6,879 bases of DNA, from the NCBI GenBank assembly GCA_031255115.1, contig JAIRTD010000098.1:1-6879 (forward strand), in the 5' to 3' direction. Each line of letters begins with the position of its first letter. Within the stretch, counting starts at the first letter, position 1. The stretch is from Spirochaetaceae bacterium (GTDB taxonomy: Bacteria > Spirochaetota > Spirochaetia > Treponematales > Breznakiellaceae). The notes beneath the pieces are model-generated. The model ran no database searches. It had not been told where the DNA came from and saw only the letters and a program-made list of their open reading frames with translations. Positions 1-4,909 of this stretch are shown here, in pieces. A program made the position numbers and the translations under genes.

Positions 1-451
1 GGCGGCAGTTTATGCCCTGCGCGTAAACGCCGCTGCCCTGGCGTATATGTTTTTCATCATACCCATGAACCTTGGCCGCATTGCTTCGGCCCTTTTGAAG
101 CTGCGATTTCCGCCGAAACTGGCAGCCCTCCTCGTTCTTTGCTACCGTTACCTTTTTGTCATGTACGAAAGGGTTTTTGTTTCAGTATTGTCAATGCGTC
201 TGCGTTCTCCACGGCGGGGAACCCTGTTTGCCTGGCGTTCCTATACGGCGGTTTTTGCTTCGGCGCTGTTATCCGCAATATTCCGCTCAAAAAAAGTTTC
301 CCTTGCAATGCGCATCCGGGGCTTTGACGGCAGTTTTCCCATTACCACAGTCTTTGGGTGGAATCTAAAAGACAGCCTGGTTTTGGCAGCGGTCATATGC
401 ATTGCTGTTTTACTGCTTCTTATTGATACGAGCTTACGTTGGAACATCTAA
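1..451 (+). CDS. cbiQ: Energy-coupling factor transporter transmembrane protein, EcfT/CbiQ family (5' partial)
   Basis: This is the C-terminal part of the membrane scaffold of an ECF-type importer, which couples ATPase subunits to a substrate-binding membrane protein for cobalt, nickel or a vitamin. The reading frame is open from base 2 to the TAA at 449-451, giving 149 visible residues; full family members are usually about 220-270, so the start lies upstream of the window. Hydrophobic stretches alternate with basic segments. The family's two Arg-rich coupling segments are recognisable: R-L-R-S at about bases 197-208, after the YRYLF stretch, and A-M-R-I-R-G-F-D-G at 305-331. The second is a good match to the A-R-G coupling motif that docks into the ATPase groove. 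The first has Ser where Gly is common. A final hydrophobic helix ends the protein. It overlaps the downstream ATPase gene by 13 bp, so the two are probably translationally coupled. The family is fairly certain; the substrate cannot be told from this fragment. Confidence 0.85.
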   Translation, partial: AAVYALRVNAAALAYMFFIIPMNLGRIASALLKLRFPPKLAALLVLCYRYLFVMYERVFVSVLSMRLRSPRRGTLFAWRSYTAVFASALLSAIFRSKKVSLAMRIRGFDGSFPITTVFGWNLKDSLVLAAVICIAVLLLLIDTSLRWNI

Positions 452-1155
452 GGGTAGAGGGCCTTTCCTACGGGTACGACTGCGGGGAAGTGCTTCACAA
501 CATCAGTTTTTCTGTAGAGAAAGGCGAGTGCCTATGTATAGCCGGGGCCAATGGGTCAGGTAAATCAACGCTGCTCGAATTACTGGCCTCCTGCATGAAG
601 CCCCGGAAAGGTTCAATAACCATAAACGGCGTTTCTATAGCAAAGGAAGCGCGCAAAACAGGCATCGTGTTTCAGGAACCGGATAATCAGTTTTTTATGC
701 CCAGCGTTTGGGAAGATGTTGCCTTTGGTATCATGAAGAAGGGCGTTACGGCGGAAACGGGCCGGGAGCAGGCGCTGGCGGCGTTGAGGCTGACCGGCGC
801 GGAACACCTTGCAGAGCGTCCGCCGCACCGGCTTTCGGGCGGCGAAAAGCAGCGGGCGGCTCTGGCATCCATGCTCATCATGGAAAATGAAGTATTGCTC
901 CTGGACGAACCTACCGCTTCCCTTGATCCAAGGGCCCGCAAAAATATCATCGCCTTACTAAAAGGCCTGGACCGTACAAGAATAATCGCAAGCCATGATT
1001 TGGACATGATGCTGGAACTGGCGGACCGTGTTATTTTTTTGCATAACGGAACCCTCTCCGCCCAGTCCCCTGTTCCGGGCCTGCTCTTTGACCGGGAGTA
1101 CCTCGAAGGCATAGGGCTGGAACTGCCCCTTGGCCACGGAGCTTCCTTCGGGTAA
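439..1155 (+). CDS. cbiO: Energy-coupling factor / cobalt-nickel transporter ATP-binding protein, CbiO/EcfA family
   Basis: This 238-residue cytoplasmic ABC ATPase powers the ECF importer whose membrane subunit is encoded just upstream. All ABC motifs are intact: Walker A GANGSGKST (36-44), Q-loop Gln79 in VFQEPDNQFF, signature LSGGEKQR (132-139), Walker B VLLLDEP (152-158) with catalytic Glu157, D-loop SLD (161-163) and H-loop His186 in ASHD. The FQ-x-PDNQ block followed by V-x-EDVAFG is typical of CbiO/EcfA. The start is TTG. An in-frame TGA at 424-426 rules out an earlier start, and the next candidates would remove the first beta strand, so TTG at 439 is effectively forced. No strong Shine-Dalgarno precedes it, consistent with coupling to the overlapping cbiQ-type gene. 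Only one ATPase gene follows the membrane protein here, so the module could use an ATPase homodimer as in CbiMNQO or NikMNQO, rather than the EcfA-EcfA' pair of vitamin systems. That favours a metal substrate but does not prove it. Confidence 0.9.
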   Translation: MEHLRVEGLSYGYDCGEVLHNISFSVEKGECLCIAGANGSGKSTLLELLASCMKPRKGSITINGVSIAKEARKTGIVFQEPDNQFFMPSVWEDVAFGIMKKGVTAETGREQALAALRLTGAEHLAERPPHRLSGGEKQRAALASMLIMENEVLLLDEPTASLDPRARKNIIALLKGLDRTRIIASHDLDMMLELADRVIFLHNGTLSAQSPVPGLLFDREYLEGIGLELPLGHGASFG

Positions 1156-1164
1156 GGCTGCCTG

Positions 1165-2118
1165 TTATAGGTCCTGCTGCTTCCGCATATTTTTTTCGCT
1201 GAGGCCGAAGCTCTCCTCGCCGTGGCGGTATTCTTCGCCCGCAGGTTCAACATGAACCATAATGTCATAGACATTGTCGATACGTTCTTTAATGGCCTTC
1301 TCAACCCTGGTGGCAATGTAATGGGCTTCCCGGACCGTAAGGGCGGGGTCAACTTCAATATCAATGTCAATGTCCCAGAAACCGCCTACGCGGCGCATGC
1401 GGGTGCGGTGGGGATTGCCCGCGCCCTTGACCTGCCTCACCGCTTCAAAAAGCTTCTGGTACGGTTCGGTTCCGCTGGTTCCGTCCATGAGTTCTACATT
1501 GGCCTCGGTAAAGATGCCGATGGCGGACTTGATGACCCAGAGGCCGACCAGCATGGCGGCTATGGAATCAATGGCCGCTTTGCCGGTGATGCTGGCGGCA
1601 ACAAGGCCGGCAAGGACCCCTGCCGAAATAACCACATCGGAACTCATGTTTTTTGCGTTGGCCTTGAGCATGGCTGATCCGGCTTTTTTCCCCAGGGCAA
1701 ACTGGCTTGCGGCAAGGAGTATTTTTCCGCCTATCGAGATTCCGGTTGCCACAAGCGCCAGGGGTTCGGGAATTGCGAGCTCTTTTCCCGAAAGAAGATT
1801 CGACGCGGCCTTGAGTACAAGCTGGGCTCCGGCGAAAAAAAGCACAAAGGAGAGCAGGGCGGTGGCTACGGTCTCTTCTCTGCCGTGGCCCCAGGGATGA
1901 TCCGTGTCGGCCGGCCGGGCAATGATGCGGGCCACGATCAGGGACATGATCGCGATAAGCACGTCAATTGACGAATCAATGCCGTCGCCGGTTACGGCGA
2001 GACTCCCCGCACGGAGACCGAGAATAATTTTTACCGCCGCAAGGAGGGCGTTTCCAACAAGGGCGATAAGGGAGGCAAGGCGTATAAGCCTGGCCCTGTT
2101 GTCCTGGGTTTTGTTCAT
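1165..2118 (-). CDS. Cation diffusion facilitator (CDF) family divalent metal exporter
   Basis: This 317-residue inner-membrane antiporter should expel a divalent metal cation in exchange for protons, working as a homodimer with a cytoplasmic metal-sensing domain. About six transmembrane helices fill residues 12-205, followed by a CDF C-terminal domain (about 210-295). Compared with E. coli YiiP, helix 2 carries D48-x3-D52 (YiiP D45/D49), and the following loop carries D71, H74 and H78 in DTDHPWGH (YiiP D68/H71/H75). Helix 5 has N157-x3-D161, where zinc transporters have His-x3-Asp. The C-terminal domain keeps histidines in NPHRTR, EAHYIA and MVHVEP, so the cytoplasmic sites look intact. The His-to-Asn change is of the kind reported for manganese-type CDFs, so Mn or Fe is a reasonable guess. 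ATG at 2118-2116 is the first start after an in-frame TAA. An AAGGA lies 15 nt upstream, a long spacing. It follows the sugar symporter gene by 36 bp on the same strand. A 13-residue tail after the domain ends 9 bp from the convergent cbiO stop. Confidence 0.9.
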   Translation of the reverse strand: MNKTQDNRARLIRLASLIALVGNALLAAVKIILGLRAGSLAVTGDGIDSSIDVLIAIMSLIVARIIARPADTDHPWGHGREETVATALLSFVLFFAGAQLVLKAASNLLSGKELAIPEPLALVATGISIGGKILLAASQFALGKKAGSAMLKANAKNMSSDVVISAGVLAGLVAASITGKAAIDSIAAMLVGLWVIKSAIGIFTEANVELMDGTSGTEPYQKLFEAVRQVKGAGNPHRTRMRRVGGFWDIDIDIEVDPALTVREAHYIATRVEKAIKERIDNVYDIMVHVEPAGEEYRHGEESFGLSEKNMRKQQDL

Positions 2119-2154
2119 GGCGTTTTTTATTCGTCCTTATTATAAATAGTATTA

Positions 2155-3492
2155 TCAATTATCATGGTTGGCGAGTACCAGGCGCTTGTAGGTTTTTTCG
2201 TCAATGGGGTAGAGCTGCACCACAAGAAGCGCCCCCAAAAGCACCAGCGCGGGAAGAGGACCGATAATGATTCTGATAGCCAAAAGAGACTTTGTCCCTT
2301 GTACCACATTGGCTATATAGCCGCCCAGGTCAAGCACGCGGCCGGAAAGAAAAAGGGCCAGGGCCGTACCCAGCTTGGACACAAAAGTCCACATACCGTA
2401 GTAAGCGCCTTCCTTGCGTTCCCCGCTTTTTACCGCGTCAAATTCTATCGCGTCAGGAACCATGGCAAAAGGCGCTACATAGCTAAAGCCCACGCCGATT
2501 CCCGCATAAACCATGAGCCCCATAAAGAACGCCGTTCCCAGCCGGTGGCCCAGAAAAAAGATAAGCGTACAGCACGAGGCGAGTATGGCAAAGCAGATTT
2601 GGTAGGTTTTTTTCTTCCCTATATATTTTGAAACCAGCACCGATACGGGAATAAAAATCATGGCAACAAGGAGGAGCAGCCCCATAGAAGGAAAGGCGAG
2701 GTCTTCTCTTCCATATATATACTTGACATAGTACACCAGTATGCCCTGAAGCAAGCTAATCCCCATAATATGAAGCGCATAGGCCAGGAGGAGAAACACA
2801 AAGGGCCTGTTGCGGAAAACCGCGCCGTAGGTGGCAAAGAAACCTTCTCTTGGATAATCCCTGCGGCTGTGGGGCTTTTCCCTGGTTCCAAAAAAAGTTA
2901 TCAGGGTAGTAACCATGATGAGGCAGCCCAGTATGGCGCCCAGGGCGGAAAAGCCCGTGCGTTTGTCAGGAAAGCGTTCCACAATGGGTTGTACCGCGGC
3001 CGCGCCGATGAGGGTTCCAAAAACCGCGCAGCCAAAGCGGTATCCGTTGAGGCTGGTCCTTTCGTGATAGTCGCCGGTAAGCTCAGGGGTCAGGGAAGAA
3101 TAGGGAATATTGATGATGGTTCCCGCCGTATTGAGGAGTATGAGGGCCCCGGCGGCCCAGAGCGTAAGCAGCCTGGGGTCCTGTATGGAAGGACTGGTAA
3201 AAAAGAACCACATGGCCAGCGCCATGGGCAGCGCGCCAAAAAGAAGATACGGCCGCCTTCTTCCCCAGGGCGAGCGGGTACGGTCGGAAATATACCCCAT
3301 GAGGGGGTCGGTTACCGCGTCCCAGACCTTGCCTATCAATCCGGCCAAACTAACCAGGCCCGCCGCAAGCCCCACCGTATCGGTGAGGTAGTTAAGGCTC
3401 CAGAATCCGATGACCGTAAAAAAAAGATTGCCCCCCAGGTCGAAAATCCCAAACCCCAGTTTTTGAGACACGCTGAGTTTTTTTGAAGCCAT
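2155..3492 (-). CDS. GPH-family sugar (glycoside-pentoside-hexuronide):cation symporter, MFS superfamily
   Basis: This 445-residue inner-membrane protein is predicted to import a sugar, glycoside or uronide together with Na+ or H+. It has about twelve hydrophobic helices and the family's usual length. The N-terminal third carries the diagnostic GPH signature W57-D58-A-V-T-D62-P-x-M-G-Y-x-S-D70-R-T-R, then W-G-R-R-R-P-Y (76-82). D58 and D62 correspond to the cation-site aspartates D55 and D59 of MelB, and D18 in helix 1 lies near the MelB sugar-site aspartate D19, so coupling residues are present. ATG is the only reasonable start; an in-frame TAA lies eight codons upstream. A G-rich run (minus-strand GGGGG 4 nt before ATG) and an AAGGA 15 nt before it are the only Shine-Dalgarno candidates. 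It is the first gene of a minus-strand pair with the CDF exporter and is divergent from the ABC importer operon. The sugar cannot be assigned. No IIA-like regulatory tail of the LacS type is present. Confidence 0.9.
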   Translation of the reverse strand: MASKKLSVSQKLGFGIFDLGGNLFFTVIGFWSLNYLTDTVGLAAGLVSLAGLIGKVWDAVTDPLMGYISDRTRSPWGRRRPYLLFGALPMALAMWFFFTSPSIQDPRLLTLWAAGALILLNTAGTIINIPYSSLTPELTGDYHERTSLNGYRFGCAVFGTLIGAAAVQPIVERFPDKRTGFSALGAILGCLIMVTTLITFFGTREKPHSRRDYPREGFFATYGAVFRNRPFVFLLLAYALHIMGISLLQGILVYYVKYIYGREDLAFPSMGLLLLVAMIFIPVSVLVSKYIGKKKTYQICFAILASCCTLIFFLGHRLGTAFFMGLMVYAGIGVGFSYVAPFAMVPDAIEFDAVKSGERKEGAYYGMWTFVSKLGTALALFLSGRVLDLGGYIANVVQGTKSLLAIRIIIGPLPALVLLGALLVVQLYPIDEKTYKRLVLANHDN

Positions 3493-3538
3493 ACAACCCC
3501 CGCCCGGTCCTTGTTAGAATTTTGGTAAATTCACTCGC

Positions 3539-3566
3539 ACTATAAAGCTAGCATAAAGATTTTCAT
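3539..3566 (-). promoter_or_regulatory. Candidate sigma70-type promoter for the symporter-CDF operon
   Basis: Read on the minus strand, ATGAAA (plus 3561-3566, four of six matches to TTGACA) and TATAGT (plus 3539-3544, five of six matches to TATAAT) are separated by 16 bp. Transcription would start near 3532, about 40 nt before the symporter ATG. This is the best promoter-like pair in the gap for this direction; it was found by eye. Confidence 0.4.
3542..3558. repeat. Direct repeat ATAAAG with 11-bp period in the divergent control region
   Basis: ATAAAG occurs at 3542-3547 and again at 3553-3558, with CTAGC between, so the two copies lie on the same face of the helix. The first copy overlaps the -10 region of the minus-strand promoter candidate, and the second lies in its spacer. 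Such phased hexamers can be sites for a response regulator or repressor dimer. With only two short AT-rich copies, chance is a real alternative. Confidence 0.3.
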
Positions 3567-3594
3567 TGCTTTTTACCATACCTTTCTATATACT
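3566..3594 (+). promoter_or_regulatory. Candidate sigma70-type promoter for the ABC importer operon
   Basis: TTGCTT (3566-3571) and TATACT (3589-3594, five of six matches to TATAAT) are separated by an ideal 17-bp spacer. The predicted transcript would begin near 3601, giving a leader of about 45 nt before the binding-protein ATG. Its -35 box shares base 3566 with the -35 box of the opposing promoter candidate, so polymerase binding in the two directions should be mutually exclusive if both are real. Confidence 0.5.
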
Positions 3595-3607
3595 TATCCT
3601 ATTATCG

Positions 3608-3622
3608 CCCGGGTGTTCCGGG
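3608..3622 (+). promoter_or_regulatory. Small GC hairpin in the leader of the binding-protein gene
   Basis: CCCGG (3608-3612) and CCGGG (3618-3622) form a perfect 5-bp stem with a GTGTT loop in an otherwise AT-rich leader, shortly after the predicted transcription start. It could stabilise the 5' end of the abundant binding-protein mRNA or act as an operator half-site pair. It has no T-tract after it, so it is not a terminator. Confidence 0.35.
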
Positions 3623-3646
3623 AAACAGTAAAATGGAGGATTAAAA

Positions 3647-4675
3647 ATGAACAAATGCGTACGGTACGCCGGTATGATTTTTGGGTGTATTCTGGTTTCG
3701 GCTCTGCTTATTGCCTGTGGCGGCGGAAAATCCAACAAACTCATGGTATATGCCGCACTGAATGAGGATGAAGTTGGAACAATAGTCGAAAAATTTAAAG
3801 CCGATACAGGTATTGAGATTGAATATATTCTGGGCGGCGCCGGTGATATGTCCGCCAGGGTGCAGGCCGAAAAGGCGTCTCCCAACGCGGATATACTGGT
3901 GGGTGGTTCGGTGGATATTTACGGTCCCCTTGCCCAGGAAGGCCTTTTTGAGCCCTATGATTCTCCCAACAACGACAATCTGGATGCCCGTTTTAATGAT
4001 CCAAACCATCTCTGGCAGGGGTGGTACATGGGGGTTCTTGGCCTGGTGATTAACCGGGACCGCTTTAGGGCTGAACTCGCCTCCAAGGGCCTGAATTACC
4101 CAACAAGCTGGGATGATCTTCTTGATTCCCGGTACTACAATGTATTTGTTACCTCGAATCCGGTAACCGCCGGAGGGGCCTATATTTTTGCCGCCTGCCA
4201 GATTTTCCGCCTTGGCGAGGCCGGCGCCTGGGATTATTTTAAGGCGCTGGATAAAAATGTGCATCATTATTACCGGGGCGCCGGTGAATGTATACTTCCC
4301 GTGTCCACCGGGGAATTCATCATCGGCATGAGCTGGGTACATGACATTTACAAGCAGGTTAAGGCCGGTTACCCCATTGATGTCGTGATTCCGCAGCAGA
4401 CCGCCTATGAGATAGGCGGCGTTGCCGTGGTAAAGGGCGGCAAAAATACCGAGAACGCCAAAAAATTTGTTGACTGGCTGCTCACCGAACCCATAGGCCG
4501 GATGAACACCGAAAATTCAAACCGGTATTCAGTACTGGCGTCAGTCCCTTCTCCCGAAGGACTACCTAAACTTGATGATGTAAATCTGGTAGACTATGAC
4601 CGGACCAGGGCGGCGAATATGAAAAACGCCGTAGTCGAACAGTTCGACAGGGATATTGTTTCCAGGCGCCAGTAA
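3647..4675 (+). CDS. afuA: AfuA/FbpA-family ABC transporter substrate-binding lipoprotein, probably for an organophosphate rather than Fe3+
   Basis: This is the extracytoplasmic binding protein of the ABC importer encoded by the next two genes. Its 342 residues begin with a lipoprotein signal peptide: a basic start, a hydrophobic core and lipobox L-I-A-C with lipidation predicted at Cys24, followed by a G-G-G linker. The mature part is a cluster D type II periplasmic binding fold, with VYAALNEDE near 34-42, the A-x-x-Q-A-E-K-x-x-P-x-A-D block at 70-82 and STGEF at 220-224. Aligned to ferric binding protein FbpA, the tandem iron tyrosines (Y195/Y196) fall on H232-D233, His9 falls on N39 and Glu57 on G87, so no iron site is apparent. 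His-Asp here plus a later acidic residue (E255) resembles AfuA, shown to bind hexose phosphates. The start ATG follows GGAGGA (3635-3640) by 6 nt. The family is sure; the ligand is inference, and general annotation would say iron(III) or unspecified solute. Confidence 0.88.
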   Translation: MNKCVRYAGMIFGCILVSALLIACGGGKSNKLMVYAALNEDEVGTIVEKFKADTGIEIEYILGGAGDMSARVQAEKASPNADILVGGSVDIYGPLAQEGLFEPYDSPNNDNLDARFNDPNHLWQGWYMGVLGLVINRDRFRAELASKGLNYPTSWDDLLDSRYYNVFVTSNPVTAGGAYIFAACQIFRLGEAGAWDYFKALDKNVHHYYRGAGECILPVSTGEFIIGMSWVHDIYKQVKAGYPIDVVIPQQTAYEIGGVAVVKGGKNTENAKKFVDWLLTEPIGRMNTENSNRYSVLASVPSPEGLPKLDDVNLVDYDRTRAANMKNAVVEQFDRDIVSRRQ

Positions 4676-4702
4676 ACAGGGCTCAAAAAACACGGGCTGG
4701 TT

Positions 4703-4733
4703 ATTCCCTGATATTTTGAAGATGTCAGGGAAT
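4703..4733 (+). repeat. Inverted repeat 1 (stem-loop) after the binding-protein gene
   Basis: ATTCCCTGA (4703-4711) is the exact reverse complement of TCAGGGAAT (4725-4733). The 13 bases between can pair further, allowing two G-U pairs, leaving a loop of only three bases, so the RNA stem could reach about 14 bp. It begins 28 nt after the stop codon. No T-run follows, so it looks more like a barrier protecting the upstream mRNA from 3' exonucleases than a classical terminator. Confidence 0.7.
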
Positions 4734-4746
4734 TCCGATGGTAACT

Positions 4747-4788
4747 GTTTGTCATGTAATGAATTAATTAATTCCTTACATGGCAAAT
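4747..4788 (+). repeat. Inverted repeat 2: 42-bp quasi-palindrome with a 14-bp perfect palindromic core
   Basis: CATGTAA (4753-4759) and TTACATG (4776-4782) are perfect complements. Inside them GAATTAATTAATTC (4761-4774) is itself a perfect palindrome, separated from the outer arms by one T/C mismatch. Outward, pairing continues for about six more bases with two G-U pairs, to 4747 and 4788. The whole is an almost uninterrupted cruciform or hairpin. As DNA it could be a dimeric regulator site; as RNA it would be a long stem between the binding-protein and permease genes. Confidence 0.7.
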
Positions 4789-4847
4789 TTAAATCTATGG
4801 AATATAAAAAGACCTGCCCGGACAGCTTTTTACCGCAAACGGATTCA

Positions 4848-4882
4848 GGGCCGGAGCTTTACCCGGCCCGTAGTGGATTTTT
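4848..4882 (+). terminator. Inverted repeat 3: GC stem-loop followed by a T-run, possible leaky terminator
   Basis: GGGCCGG (4848-4854) pairs perfectly with CCGGCCC (4863-4869) across an 8-nt loop. A T-run (4878-4882) and further T-rich sequence follow, but after 8 nt rather than immediately, so termination is likely to be inefficient if it occurs at all. It sits about 40 nt before the permease start and could reduce transcription of the permease and ATPase relative to the binding protein. A plain mRNA stem is the alternative. Confidence 0.4.
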
Positions 4883-4895
4883 GTTCTTCTGCATT

Positions 4896-4905
4896 GAGGA
4901 GGAGG
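4896..4905 (+). promoter_or_regulatory. Strong ribosome binding site of the permease gene
   Basis: GAGGAGGAGG is an extended purine tract ending 4 nt before the permease ATG, with three overlapping Shine-Dalgarno registers. It identifies ATG 4910 as the start and shows that the permease is translated independently of the binding protein despite the long gap. Confidence 0.75.
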
Positions 4906-4909
4906 CGCT

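Noticed and set aside
1141..1200. Bidirectional terminator between the convergent cbiO and CDF genes
   Set aside because: Only a 4-bp CCTT/AAGG stem is visible, and the T-run at 1190-1196 has no convincing stem before it; that run simply encodes Lys-rich CDF codons on the other strand.
687..1370. 227-codon minus-strand open frame spanning the convergent gene ends
   Set aside because: It overlaps most of the CbiO gene, which has all ABC motifs intact, and part of the CDF gene; its Arg/Ser/Pro-rich translation looks like antisense.
2770..3486. 238-codon plus-strand open frame opposite the symporter gene
   Set aside because: Its composition (rich in G, R, K and Q with no hydrophobic pattern) is typical of the antisense of a membrane-protein gene; the minus-strand frame has clear GPH motifs.
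3493..3646. Riboswitch or structured metabolite-sensing leader upstream of the binding-protein gene
   Set aside because: The predicted leader is only about 45 nt with one 5-bp hairpin; no known riboswitch core is recognisable.
3641..4342. 233-codon minus-strand open frame opposite the binding-protein gene
   Set aside because: It is the antisense of a gene with an intact lipobox, family motifs and a good ribosome binding site, and shows no domain of its own.
4814..4831. CTGCCCGGACAG followed by CTTTTT as an intrinsic terminator
   Set aside because: Only three base pairs form before a mismatch, too little for a terminator stem.
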